Assembly (NCBI GenBank): GCA_017303755.1
Contig: JAFLBS010000007.1
Coordinates: forward strand, 176,941 to 240,940
Direction: 5' to 3'
Length of the DNA stretch: 64,000 bases
Origin: Flavobacteriales bacterium
Lineage (GTDB): Bacteria > Bacteroidota > Bacteroidia > Flavobacteriales > Flavobacteriaceae
Each line of letters begins with the position of its first letter. Within the stretch, counting starts at the first letter, position 1. The translations under genes and the position numbers were made by a program. This document shows, in pieces, positions 27,020 to 35,743 of this stretch. The notes beneath the pieces are model-generated. The model was not told the DNA's origin. It ran no database searches and saw only the letters and a list, made by a program, of their open reading frames with translations.

Positions 27020-28399
27020 TTATAAAAATGCCCATCTGAAACCAGTATAAATATCCGCTTGTTTGCTATCGTTAATCAAAGCCGTAAGAATCGAACCTGA
27101 GCCTAAGTAGAATCCGCCTAAGCGAAACCCAATTCCAGTATTGAATCCCGAAATTTCACTGTTTGAAAACGGAATATAAGCTTCAAAAAAGCCTAAATTA
27201 ATGCGTGGTGTAAGAGTGAAACTATTTTGAACCGTGATTTGGTCATTCTCATTGTCATCATTCATTTTTTGTTGCAAATAGCCTGAAACATACAAAGTCG
27301 GAATGATTTTCAAATCGGCATACAAAGTAATGGTTGTTGGTAGATTTACTTTAAAATCTTTGTTGGATGTTTCTTTGGTCAAATAACCGCTATTCAATAA
27401 AATAGTTTCAATTTCTTGCAAACTATCTACATTTTCAAACTGATTCAGGTTTAAACTTTCTGCTCCTTCAATCACTAAACTATAGTTGGTTGATTGATTA
27501 TTATCATCCTTGAAGGTCATCGAACCAATATTTCGGATGGAAATTCCAGCATTTAGTTTGTAAGTGTTTTTATTGTTCTTTCCTTTATCAATGGCATTAT
27601 CCAATGCTTTAGTATCTTTCAATTGATAATTCAAACCAATATCGCCAGCAAACCCGTTTAAACCACCAAAAATAGATTGAGTATAATCGTCAAAATTCGA
27701 AAAACTATCCGCTAAACTTCCCGAATAGGAAAAATTTACCATTGCATTGGTTTGAGTCAATGAAGCTTGACCTGTAGTTTGTACTATTGTACCAGTGAAC
27801 TGATCGGCACCTAAATTGGCATACGAACCCGGAAAAAGTAACTTTAGAGTAACTCCACCATTTATTTTATGCTTAACATTGTCAACGAATGTTCTTCCTA
27901 GAACCAGATTGAATTCGCCCCAAGTTGTTCCGTTGATTCTTTGATTAAAGTCGTTACTAATTGTCGTAGTTGATAAAAGACTACTCAAGCCTGAATTATT
28001 AATTGCATCACCTAATTTTGTATCAACATCAACGATATCCAATTTAGCATTGGCTTTAGTATAAAAACCAAACGCCCATTTATTGTGTTTTATGGCTAAA
28101 CCCGGACCGTAAATTTCGGCATCAATACGCATGTTTACGGGTTCGTCACCAACAAAAATTAAGTCTTCAATATTTTTATCGGAAGTGATGTCACTAAAAC
28201 CAATTTTATTATTTGCAACGTTGAAACTAAGCCCGAAAATATTGGTTTCGAATTTGTTAGACATATTGAGCAATTCGGCTGGATTCATTCCGGCAGTAAT
28301 GATTCCGACACGATTCGAAGTATTTAAACCCGAAAAATGTTCCTGTGAATAGGATTGGATGGCAAATAATGCTGCGGAAATTAAAAATAATTTTTTCAT
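27020..28399 (-). CDS. DUF5723 outer-membrane beta-barrel protein
   Basis: 459 residues from ATG 28399, which starts a signal peptide (MKKLFLISAALFAIQSYSQ); the frame opens 19 codons earlier without a sensible N-terminus. The mature protein begins HFSGLNTSNRVGIITAGMNPAEL, typical of DUF5723 proteins of Bacteroidetes. It consists of alternating amphipathic strands ending in an aromatic residue region (GFRWAFL), as expected for a beta-barrel. The function of the family is unknown. The aldehyde dehydrogenase gene follows after 3 bp. Confidence 0.82.
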   Translation of the reverse strand: MKKLFLISAALFAIQSYSQEHFSGLNTSNRVGIITAGMNPAELLNMSNKFETNIFGLSFNVANNKIGFSDITSDKNIEDLIFVGDEPVNMRIDAEIYGPGLAIKHNKWAFGFYTKANAKLDIVDVDTKLGDAINNSGLSSLLSTTTISNDFNQRINGTTWGEFNLVLGRTFVDNVKHKINGGVTLKLLFPGSYANLGADQFTGTIVQTTGQASLTQTNAMVNFSYSGSLADSFSNFDDYTQSIFGGLNGFAGDIGLNYQLKDTKALDNAIDKGKNNKNTYKLNAGISIRNIGSMTFKDDNNQSTNYSLVIEGAESLNLNQFENVDSLQEIETILLNSGYLTKETSNKDFKVNLPTTITLYADLKIIPTLYVSGYLQQKMNDDNENDQITVQNSFTLTPRINLGFFEAYIPFSNSEISGFNTGIGFRLGGFYLGSGSILTALINDSKQADIYTGFRWAFL

Positions 28400-28478
28400 A
28401 GTAATTGTTTGTAGATTTGGATACATAACAGTTGTATTGCCTAAAACCCTAAGCAATTACGAAGTAAAAGTACACTTT

Positions 28479-29168
28479 TTATAGTGAATTCCAAATTGCA
28501 TCATTTGGAGTAGGCGCAACTAGAGTCAGTTCTTCTTTCGAAACAGGGTGAATGAAAACTAATTTTCGTGCATGTAGATGAATGCCACCATCAGGATTGC
28601 TACGGTCGAAACCATATTTCAAATCGCCTTTTATTGGGCAACCAATGGCTGATAATTGTGATCTAATTTGATGATGTCTTCCTGTGTGAAGATTGATTTC
28701 TAGTGCAAAGTAATTGTTTAATTCTTTGATGATTTTGTAATCTAAAGAAGCTTTTTTACTGTTCGGAACTTCTTTTGAATGAGCTTTTGAAGTATTGTTT
28801 TTTTCATTGCGAACAAGGAAATGAACAAGATTATCTTCATTTTTCGCAGGGCGATTTTTCACCACTGCCCAATAGGTTTTTTGAGTTTCTCTTTCGCTAA
28901 ACATTTTGTTCAATCGTTCTAGCGCTTTGCTTGTTCGGGCAAAAACTACAATTCCAGTTGTAGGTCGATCCAAACGATGTACTACTCCTAAAAAAACGTC
29001 TCCCGGCTTGTTGTATTTTTCTTTGATGTATTCTTTTACAATTTCCGAAAGCGGTTTGTCTCCCGTTTTATCGCCTTGTACAATATCGCCCACACGTTTG
29101 TTAATCACAATAATATGATTGTCTTCGTGAAGAATTTGGAGGTTGGTTTTGTTGCTTAGAATTTTCAA
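28479..29168 (-). CDS. RluA-family pseudouridine synthase
   Basis: 229 residues without an S4 domain, so the compact form. The catalytic Asp lies in HRLDRPTTGIVVFART near residue 66; HTGRHHQIR and GDLKYG are further family motifs. It isomerises uridine to pseudouridine in rRNA or tRNA; the target position cannot be told. An octamer word array lies directly upstream of its start codon (29168-29232). Confidence 0.92.
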   Translation of the reverse strand: MKILSNKTNLQILHEDNHIIVINKRVGDIVQGDKTGDKPLSEIVKEYIKEKYNKPGDVFLGVVHRLDRPTTGIVVFARTSKALERLNKMFSERETQKTYWAVVKNRPAKNEDNLVHFLVRNEKNNTSKAHSKEVPNSKKASLDYKIIKELNNYFALEINLHTGRHHQIRSQLSAIGCPIKGDLKYGFDRSNPDGGIHLHARKLVFIHPVSKEELTLVAPTPNDAIWNSL

Positions 29169-29232
29169 AAAGTAATGAGATTATATGATTTTAAGACTGT
29201 AAGACTATTAGACTGTAAGACTGTATGATCGT
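29169..29232 (-). repeat. Octamer array TCwwAnnn (reverse strand), about 7 units
   Basis: Read on the reverse strand from 29231 down, successive 8-bp units are TCATACAG, TCTTACAG, TCTAATAG, TCTTACAG, TCTTAAAA, TCATATAA and TCTCATTA, ending a few bases from the RluA start. Unit length and leading TC are strictly kept while the last three bases vary. The same unit family occurs at 29654 and 62143. Confidence 0.8.
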
Positions 29233-29583
29233 TTATTTTAATGTTACTTGAAAATTATACATCATCTTTGTCATTATATCAATTTTTGATAGTAGCGGAT
29301 TTAAATTTTCCTCTGTAATAAACCCAAGATCATTAGAAATCAATAATTGTGTTTCAATTTCGTAGGCTGAACCAATTGCTATTTCAAGAAATCGAGCAAA
29401 ATCTTTATTTGACTTTCTTGATGAACCTTCAGCTATGTTGGAAGGAATTGAAACCGATGATCGTCTGAGTTGAGTTGTTAAACCAAACCTTTCCTCATTT
29501 GGAAAATGATTAGTAACCAAATAAATTTGTGTGCAAAATTGTCGGCTTTGTTTCCAAATCTCTAATTGTTTGAATCTGTGCAT
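29233..29583 (-). CDS. Four-helix-bundle protein of the S23/bIVP family
   Basis: 116 residues, predicted all-helical: FKQLEIWKQSRQFCTQIYL, then LTTQLRRSSVSIPSNIAEGSSR (the family signature), DFARFLEIAIGSAYEIETQLL and a C-terminal helix. The family comes from proteins encoded in 23S rRNA intervening sequences and includes Avd, the accessory protein of diversity-generating retroelements; several members bind nucleic acid. No reverse transcriptase is near. The gene is bracketed by oppositely oriented octamer arrays (29169-29232 and 29654-29709), an association that may be functional. Confidence 0.88.
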   Translation of the reverse strand: MHRFKQLEIWKQSRQFCTQIYLVTNHFPNEERFGLTTQLRRSSVSIPSNIAEGSSRKSNKDFARFLEIAIGSAYEIETQLLISNDLGFITEENLNPLLSKIDIMTKMMYNFQVTLK

Positions 29584-29653
29584 ATAATTAATTTTTAGGC
29601 GTTTATAATTGTTTAAACAAGCTTTTCAAATCTAATCGTATAATGACGTCAAA

Positions 29654-29709
29654 TCATAAAGTCTTAATATCTTACTTTCTTAAGATCATACAGTCTTAAA
29701 ATCTTACTG
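29654..29709 (+). repeat. Octamer array TCwwAnnn, 7 units
   Basis: Units in perfect 8-bp phase: TCATAAAG, TCTTAATA, TCTTACTT, TCTTAAGA, TCATACAG, TCTTAAAA, TCTTACTG. It lies between panB (its stop is 9 bp away) and the four-helix-bundle gene, and it is inverted relative to the array on the gene's other side. Confidence 0.85.
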
Positions 29710-29718
29710 TCAAAAACA

Positions 29719-30537
29719 CTAATATTGCTCATTCACATTCGGAAAGTCCTTACTCTTCACATCATCCACATATTTCCCTATAGCTGAAGTCATTTGTTCG
29801 TATAAATTCAAGTATCTTCTTAGAAAACGCGGACTGAATTCGTTGTTCATTCCTAACATGTCGTGGATGACTAAAACCTGACCGTCAACACCGCCACCAG
29901 CACCAATTCCGATGACTGGAATCGAAATACTTTGTGCTACTTTTTCGGCCAAAGCCGCTGGAATTTTTTCTAAAACTAATGCAAAACAACCAATTCGTTC
30001 GAGCATTTTGGCATCTTCCATTAACTTTTCTGCTTCGGCTTCTTCTTTGGCGCGAACAGTGTACGTTCCGAATTTGTATATCGACTGTGGAGTTAAACCC
30101 AAATGTCCCATAACCGGAATTCCAGCGTTTAATATCTTTTTAATTGAATCTTTAATTTCGCTTCCACCTTCCATTTTTACTGCATGTCCGCCACTTTCTT
30201 TCATTATTCTGATGGAAGAACGCAAGGCTTCTTTGGAATCCGATTGATAACTTCCGAAAGGCAAATCAACTACAACTAAAGCACGATCAATCGCACGAAC
30301 TACACTCGATGCATGATAAATCATCTGATCTAAAGTGATGGGTAAAGTCGTTTCGTGTCCAGCCATAACATTACTTGCCGAGTCGCCAACTAATATTACA
30401 TCAACGCCAGCAGTGTCAACGATTTTGGCCATAGTGTAATCGTAAGCAGTAAGCATCGAAATTTTCTCACCATTGGCTTTCATTTCGATTAATGATTTGG
30501 TAGTGATTCTTTTGTAATCTTTTTTGGCAACTGACAT
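29719..30537 (-). CDS. panB: 3-methyl-2-oxobutanoate hydroxymethyltransferase
   Basis: 272 residues, standard. It transfers a hydroxymethyl group from 5,10-methylene-tetrahydrofolate to 2-oxoisovalerate to give ketopantoate, the first step of pantothenate synthesis. Family motifs are [31 protein letters not shown] (metal-binding Asp), VKMEGG, the active-site [10 protein letters not shown], and [18 protein letters not shown]. Other pan genes are not in this window. Confidence 0.96.
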   Translation of the reverse strand: MSVAKKDYKRITTKSLIEMKANGEKISMLTAYDYTMAKIVDTAGVDVILVGDSASNVMAGHETTLPITLDQMIYHASSVVRAIDRALVVVDLPFGSYQSDSKEALRSSIRIMKESGGHAVKMEGGSEIKDSIKKILNAGIPVMGHLGLTPQSIYKFGTYTVRAKEEAEAEKLMEDAKMLERIGCFALVLEKIPAALAEKVAQSISIPVIGIGAGGGVDGQVLVIHDMLGMNNEFSPRFLRRYLNLYEQMTSAIGKYVDDVKSKDFPNVNEQY

Positions 30538-30582
30538 AGCTGGTTTTTTAGAATTTAAGACTGTAAAAGTACTAAAATCGAT

Positions 30583-30590
30583 TAGTTTTG
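30583..30590 (+). promoter_or_regulatory. -7 element of the NTF2-like protein gene
   Basis: TAGTTTTG, 48 bp upstream of ATG 30639. Confidence 0.45.
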
Positions 30591-30638
30591 TAATAAATAG
30601 ATTAAAAATTATACTAATTCAGAAAATAATTTCAGCAG

Positions 30639-31070
30639 ATGAAGAATACCGTTTTGATTTTAATTTTCTTTTTTACGACTTTCATCCAAGCACAAAACAA
30701 AGAAGTGCAACAAACCATCGAAACTTTTTTTGACGGTTTTCATCAAAGAGATTCGATTAAAATTAAAACTGTTTGTGCAGAAACAATGATTTTGCAATCC
30801 ATTTTGGAAGGGAAAAAAGGAACAAAATTGGAAAATGAAAAACCTTCTGAATTCTATAAATCGATTGCTACAATTCCAAATGACATGCAATTTCAAGAGA
30901 AAATCTTGAGTTACAACATTCAAGTTGATGGAACAATGGCACACGCTTGGACGCCTTATGAATTCTACATTAATGGAAAATTTAGCCATTCAGGAGTCAA
31001 CGCTTTTACTCTTTTTAAAGAGGATGACGTTTGGAAGATTATTCATTTAATTGACACCAGACGGAAATAA
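30639..31070 (+). CDS. Secreted NTF2/SnoaL-like protein
   Basis: 143 residues with a signal peptide (MKNTVLILIFFFTTFIQAQ). The mature part is a single NTF2-like alpha+beta cone: a helix (VQQTIETFFDGFHQRD), AETMILQSI, then strands including MAHAWTPYEFYINGKFSHSG and a final FKEDDVWKIIHLIDTRRK. The fold binds small hydrophobic ligands in many proteins, but no catalytic residues can be identified. It is divergent from panB and ends at a strong terminator. Confidence 0.78.
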   Translation: MKNTVLILIFFFTTFIQAQNKEVQQTIETFFDGFHQRDSIKIKTVCAETMILQSILEGKKGTKLENEKPSEFYKSIATIPNDMQFQEKILSYNIQVDGTMAHAWTPYEFYINGKFSHSGVNAFTLFKEDDVWKIIHLIDTRRK

Positions 31071-31103
31071 ATCGGAACTTATTGTCTTTAAATTGTGCAA
31101 AAA

Positions 31104-31139
31104 AAAAATCTACAAAATGTATGTTTTTTGTAGATTTTT
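31104..31139. terminator. Bidirectional terminator
   Basis: AAAAATCTACAAAA (31104-31117) pairs with the TTTTGTAGATTTTT side (to 31139) with one extra T pair. It separates the convergent NTF2-like and DUF2383 genes. Confidence 0.75.
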
Positions 31140-31223
31140 AAATTCATCAAAACCTGTTTGTCAAACTAGAATTTCGAAACAATAGGTTCTTCTATTGATA
31201 AAAAAAAGACTATTCTTTGATTG

Positions 31224-31679
31224 CTAATTAGCCATCGCATCACGCAGTTGTTTTACTTTGTCATGATCTGATTTTAATAATGAATACTGTTTGTTTAGCA
31301 TAGCTTGTTCACTAGAATTAGTATCTTGATGGTCTTGAATTAATGTTTTTTTGTAGGTTTCAAGTATCACATCTTCTCCATATTCACAAGAATCAAGTAT
31401 TGTTTTTCTGTCGTTACCCGTAAATGCTGCTTTTACATCCATCCAAACTCTAAAGAATTTTCCAGTTACTCTTGTACCTTCATCAGGAGTTCCACCCAAA
31501 TTTTTAACTTCTTCCACTAATTCTTTACGATTCTTTACACTTGTTTCCATCATATCTGAAAAAAGCATTTTTAAATCGGTTTCTTGAGCTTCAGCTTCAG
31601 CAGTTTTGTATCCTTCAATTCGGTCATTATTGATTACAATTAATGAGTTGAATACTTCAATTTTTTTTTCGTTGTCCAT
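31224..31679 (-). CDS. PA2169-family four-helix-bundle protein (DUF2383)
   Basis: 151 residues from ATG 31679 (MDNEKKIEVFNSLIVINNDR); the frame opens 19 codons earlier, but the family starts here. Two long helical pairs with the ferritin-like spacing of DUF2383 follow: NRKELVEEVKNLGGTPDEG is the usual turn, then DCKTILDSCEYGEDVILETY-type helices. It is a cytoplasmic protein related to ferritin-like bundles and found mostly in stress contexts. The function is unknown. Confidence 0.82.
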   Translation of the reverse strand: MDNEKKIEVFNSLIVINNDRIEGYKTAEAEAQETDLKMLFSDMMETSVKNRKELVEEVKNLGGTPDEGTRVTGKFFRVWMDVKAAFTGNDRKTILDSCEYGEDVILETYKKTLIQDHQDTNSSEQAMLNKQYSLLKSDHDKVKQLRDAMAN

Positions 31680-31878
31680 TGTACTTAAATTTTTATGATT
31701 TTTATTTATGTAAAATTCACTGTTTTGACCATTCAAAGTGTTACAGATACTTTACGATAAGTTGTAATATTCATACTTGGTTTTTGATTTACATAATTGA
31801 TACTCGACGAAAATAAATCTTTATAAAATCTTTATACTTTTTGGAGTTTATAAAATGTTTTACTTACACCATTCGCCG

Positions 31879-31886
31879 TAACTTTG
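31879..31886 (+). promoter_or_regulatory. -7 element of the KdpD-like/KdpE-like/kup operon
   Basis: TAACTTTG, 16 bp before ATG 31903. The next good promoter match on this strand is past the DUF389 gene, consistent with one long transcript. Confidence 0.55.
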
Positions 31887-31902
31887 TCAAAAATTAAAAG
31901 CA

Positions 31903-33012
31903 ATGGATTTTACTTCCAAAAACAAACCCATACAACAGTATTGGATCAGCTTTTTATCAATTGCAACAGTTACGCTATTTGGATTGTTGGTTAGAGACCT
32001 ATTTGAATACAAAGTAGTGGGTTATTTATTGTTAGTTGTGGTTTCCATCTTAGCGATTTTTTTTGAAATTAAAGCAGTTCTTCTAGCTGCTGTACTGAGC
32101 GCTTTGGCATTGAATTTCTTTTTCATCAAACCGTATTACACTTTTCATATTGACAGTACAGAAGATTTTTTACTCTTCTTATTGTTTTTTATCATTGCAT
32201 TAATAAATGCGGTTTTGACCCACAAATTCAAGCGAATGCAGCGCGCCATTCAAGCTAAAGAAACACGAGCCAGTACTTTAAAATTATACAATACTTTGTT
32301 GGATTCGCTTTCCCACGAATTGCGAACTCCCATTTCGGCTATTTTGGGTTCTATCGATATTTTGCAACAAAAAAACGTGTCATTATCGACAGAAACTCAA
32401 CAAAAATTACACAATGAAATTGAAAAAGCTTCCATGAAATTGAACTATCAAGTGGAGAATTTGTTGAATATGTCGCGCTTGGAATCAGGTTATATTCAAC
32501 CTAAATTGGATTGGTGTGATGTTAAAGAAATCATTTACAACGTTTGTAGTCGATTGTCTGAAGAAACTAAAAACCATAAAATTGTTTACAAAATCGACGA
32601 AAATCTACCGCTTTTTAAATTGGATTATGGTTTGTTAGAACAAATCATTTACAACCTGATTTACAATGCATCACAACACACTCCAAAAGGAGTAACTATA
32701 ACCATTCAAGCGCATTTTGATGTTGATGTGGATTACGAGCGACACATCGATTTAATAAAGAAATGCATTATCACGATTTCGGATGATGGTTATGGATTTC
32801 CAGCCGATGAAATAGATAAAGCGTTTGATAAATTTCATCGTTATAAAGATTCAAAAACAGGTGGAACTGGGCTAGGTTTGTCAATTGTTAAAGGTTTTGT
32901 TCAAGCGCAAAACGGAACCATTACATTGCATAATGCCGAAGAAGGTGGTGCCGTTTTTAGACTCGAATTTGTTGCCGAAAGTTTACCTTTAAATGCGTTG
33001 AAAAATGAATAA
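31903..33012 (+). CDS. KdpD-like sensor histidine kinase lacking the N-terminal KdpD and USP domains
   Basis: 369 residues. Four closely spaced hydrophobic segments (about 14-108) match DUF4118, the membrane domain of KdpD. A kinase core follows: phospho-acceptor His in LDSLSHELRTPISAI near 139, N box LIYNLIYNASQHTPKG, DDGYGF, GGTGLGLSIVKG. The large cytoplasmic N-terminal KdpD sensor and USP domains are missing, so signal input must be through the membrane domain or a separate protein. It overlaps the KdpE-like gene by 8 bp. Confidence 0.9.
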   Translation: MDFTSKNKPIQQYWISFLSIATVTLFGLLVRDLFEYKVVGYLLLVVVSILAIFFEIKAVLLAAVLSALALNFFFIKPYYTFHIDSTEDFLLFLLFFIIALINAVLTHKFKRMQRAIQAKETRASTLKLYNTLLDSLSHELRTPISAILGSIDILQQKNVSLSTETQQKLHNEIEKASMKLNYQVENLLNMSRLESGYIQPKLDWCDVKEIIYNVCSRLSEETKNHKIVYKIDENLPLFKLDYGLLEQIIYNLIYNASQHTPKGVTITIQAHFDVDVDYERHIDLIKKCIITISDDGYGFPADEIDKAFDKFHRYKDSKTGGTGLGLSIVKGFVQAQNGTITLHNAEEGGAVFRLEFVAESLPLNALKNE

Positions 33013-33694
33013 TTGCCCAACAATATTGGTTATTGACGATGAAGTCCAAATCCGTAAACTTCTCGAAATTTCATTGGAAGCCAATAGTTATAAAGTGATT
33101 TTTGCCGTCGATGGAAAAGAAGGAATCACGCTAGCCGCAAGTCATCAACCTGATTTGATTTTATTGGATTTGGGTTTGCCCGATATGAATGGACAAGAGG
33201 TTTTGTTGCAATTGCGCGAATGGTTTCAAAATCCGATTATTATTTTATCGGTAAAAAATACTGAAAATGAAATTGTTCAAGCATTGGATAATGGCGCGAA
33301 TGATTACATGACCAAACCTTTTCGCACGCAAGAATTATTAGCTCGAATGAGAACAGCTTTGCGAAGTAATTTGACAAAAAACAATTCAGATTCAGTCTTA
33401 AATTTCGGAAATTTAGCGGTTGATTTAGTAGCTCGAACAGTTAAAGTAAACAATGAGATAGTAAAGTTTACTGCTACTGAATATAATTTGTTTACACTTT
33501 TAATTAAAAATGATGGAAGAGTATTAACTCATCAATACATTCTCAAAGAAATTTGGGGACAAACCTATTCGGATCAAACACAATATTTACGTGTTTTTGT
33601 GGCTCAATTGCGCAAAAAAATAGAAGAAGATCCTAATCGACCTAAGTTTATTATCACCGAATCGGGAGTTGGTTACCGATTTAATTCGGGTTAA
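33005..33694 (+). CDS. KdpE-like OmpR-family response regulator
   Basis: 229 residues. The receiver domain (about 1-115) has the acidic pocket DDE and the phospho-acceptor Asp in DLILLDLGLPDMNG, with the conserved Lys in YMTKPF. The C-terminal winged helix (about 130-228) has LTHQYILKEIWG and a recognition helix followed by GVGYRF. It is the cognate partner of the overlapping kinase. KdpE normally drives kdpFABC; here the next genes are kup and a porin. Confidence 0.93.
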   Translation: MNNCPTILVIDDEVQIRKLLEISLEANSYKVIFAVDGKEGITLAASHQPDLILLDLGLPDMNGQEVLLQLREWFQNPIIILSVKNTENEIVQALDNGANDYMTKPFRTQELLARMRTALRSNLTKNNSDSVLNFGNLAVDLVARTVKVNNEIVKFTATEYNLFTLLIKNDGRVLTHQYILKEIWGQTYSDQTQYLRVFVAQLRKKIEEDPNRPKFIITESGVGYRFNSG

Positions 33695-33741
33695 CAAATA
33701 ATCTATAATTTATTTCATTCTAATCATTTGACGGAAACTGT

Positions 33742-33771
33742 ACGGTTCACCGTTCGGGCATTCGCATGCCC
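33742..33771 (+). promoter_or_regulatory. Two-hairpin leader upstream of kup
   Basis: ACGGT/ACCGT with a 2-nt apex (33742-33753) is followed by GGGCAT/ATGCCC with a TCGC loop (33756-33771), 23 bp before the kup start. No U run follows, so it is not a classical terminator. It could be an RNA regulatory leader or an mRNA-stability hairpin. Confidence 0.4.
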
Positions 33772-33793
33772 ATTTTAACTAAAATAAACAATA

Positions 33794-35731
33794 ATGAACG
33801 CATCTACAAGACAAAAAATTACAGCCGCAACGCTATTAGTTGCACTCGGAATCATTTATGGCGATATTGGTACCAGTCCGCTTTACGTAATGAAAGCAAT
33901 AGTTGGCGATCGACCAATTACTGAAGCTTTGGTGTATGGCGGAATTTCGTGTGTGTTTTGGACACTCACATTTCAAACCACTTTTAAATATGTTTTCTTA
34001 ACTCTTTCGGCCGATAATCACGGTGAAGGTGGTGTTTTTTCGCTCTATGCTTTGGTCAAACGATTTGGGAAAGGAAAGTTAGTCATTCCAACCATACTTG
34101 GTGCGACAACACTTTTGGCCGACGGAATAATCACTCCTCCAATTTCAGTCGCTTCTGCTGTAGAAGGTTTGGAAGCGGTAATACCCAATTTGCCAACCAT
34201 TCCGATTGTGATTGCAATTCTATCAGGATTGTTTATTTTTCAACGTTTCGGAACTCAAAAAGTCGGAATCATTTTCGGTCCAGCTATGGTTGTTTGGTTT
34301 TCAATGCTATTGATTTTAGGCTTTTCACAAATTGTACATCATCCGGATATTTTAAAGGCATTGAATCCGATGTATGCTTATGATTTATTGGTAGAATATC
34401 CAAAAGGATTTTGGTTACTAGGAGCGGTTTTCCTTTGTACAACTGGAGCCGAGGCATTGTATTCTGACTTGGGGCATTGCGGAAAAGAAAACATTCGCAT
34501 CACTTGGATTTTTGTAAAAATAGCTTTGTTGACCAATTATTTAGGACAAGGCGCGTGGTTGATGCACCAAAATAGTGATTACTTAAATGGTTTGAATCCG
34601 TTTTACGAGATTATGCCACAATGGTTCTTAATCATCGGAATTGTGATTGCAACGTTAGCAGCTATAATTGCTTCTCAAGCCTTGATTAGTGGTTCTTTTA
34701 CGTTGGTGAATGAAGCGATTTCATTGAGTTTTTGGCCGCGCGTTACTTTGAAAAATCCAACCAATTTGAAAGGCCAAATTTACATTCCATCAGTGAATAC
34801 GATTTTGTGGGTCGGTTGTATTTTGATGATTTTATATTTTAAAAATTCAGCACACATGGAAGCAGCATACGGATTTTCAATCACCATTGCCATGCTAATG
34901 ACTACTGTTTTATTGACCTATTATTTGGTATTCATCAAAAAAGTAAAAACCACTTGGGTTGTTTTGATTTTAATTGTGTTTTCGCTAATTGAAGTTTCGT
35001 TTTTTATTGCCAATGTAGTTAAAATAAAAGAACGATGGATGTTCTTATTCTTTGAATTATTCATTTTTATGGTGATGTACGTTTGGTATTTTTCACGTAA
35101 AATCAATAATAAATTTTTGAAATTCACCAATTTGATGGAACAATCGAATATGTTGAATGAATTGAGCGAAGACGACCAAATTCCGAAATACGCCACTCAT
35201 TTAATTTATCTCACAAAAGCGAATAAAACCTACGAGATTGAAGAGAAGATAGTCAAATCAATATTTTCAAAAAAGCCAAAAAGAGCAGATGTGTACTGGT
35301 TTTTGCACATCAACAGAACGAATGAACCTTTTACTTTAAATTATGAAGTGGTTGAACTTTTAGACGATAAAGTCATCAAAGTGATTTTGAATGTTGGTTT
35401 CCGTGTACAACCTAAAGTGGAATTATATTTCAAGAAAATTGTGCAAGATTTGGTTGAACGCAAAGAACTCAATCTGCATATTCGTCCAGATGGTTCGACC
35501 AAATACAACTCAGAACCCGATTTGAAATTTGTCATCATCGAAAAATTCATTTCGGTTGAAAACGAATTTGCCTTAAAAGAAGGCTGGCTCTTGACGTCTT
35601 ATTTCTGGCTCAAAAAACTCTCACTTTCAGATGAACGCGCCTTTGGTTTGGACAAAAGTGATGTGGCTATCGAAGAATATCCGATGGTGTATTCGCCAGT
35701 AAACAGTCTTGAATTGAATCGGAAAAATTAA
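33794..35731 (+). CDS. kup: KUP-family potassium transporter
   Basis: 645 residues. A 12-helix membrane domain (about 10-430) starts with the KUP signature LGIIYGDIGTSPLYV and includes NHGEGGVFSLYALV and GADGIITPP-type loops. A cytoplasmic C-terminal domain of about 200 residues follows. It is a K+/H+ symporter. It lies 99 bp downstream of a KdpD/KdpE-like pair and 12 bp upstream of a porin, so its expression is probably under that two-component system. Confidence 0.95.
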   Translation: MNASTRQKITAATLLVALGIIYGDIGTSPLYVMKAIVGDRPITEALVYGGISCVFWTLTFQTTFKYVFLTLSADNHGEGGVFSLYALVKRFGKGKLVIPTILGATTLLADGIITPPISVASAVEGLEAVIPNLPTIPIVIAILSGLFIFQRFGTQKVGIIFGPAMVVWFSMLLILGFSQIVHHPDILKALNPMYAYDLLVEYPKGFWLLGAVFLCTTGAEALYSDLGHCGKENIRITWIFVKIALLTNYLGQGAWLMHQNSDYLNGLNPFYEIMPQWFLIIGIVIATLAAIIASQALISGSFTLVNEAISLSFWPRVTLKNPTNLKGQIYIPSVNTILWVGCILMILYFKNSAHMEAAYGFSITIAMLMTTVLLTYYLVFIKKVKTTWVVLILIVFSLIEVSFFIANVVKIKERWMFLFFELFIFMVMYVWYFSRKINNKFLKFTNLMEQSNMLNELSEDDQIPKYATHLIYLTKANKTYEIEEKIVKSIFSKKPKRADVYWFLHINRTNEPFTLNYEVVELLDDKVIKVILNVGFRVQPKVELYFKKIVQDLVERKELNLHIRPDGSTKYNSEPDLKFVIIEKFISVENEFALKEGWLLTSYFWLKKLSLSDERAFGLDKSDVAIEEYPMVYSPVNSLELNRKN

Positions 35732-35743
35732 TACTATTGCACT

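Noticed and set aside
29233-29709. Diversity-generating retroelement around the Avd-like four-helix-bundle gene
   Set aside because: There is no reverse transcriptase and no template/variable repeat pair with A-specific changes; the arrays are 8-bp words.
33742-33771. c-di-AMP riboswitch before kup
   Set aside because: The two short hairpins do not match the known consensus; kept only as a generic leader candidate.
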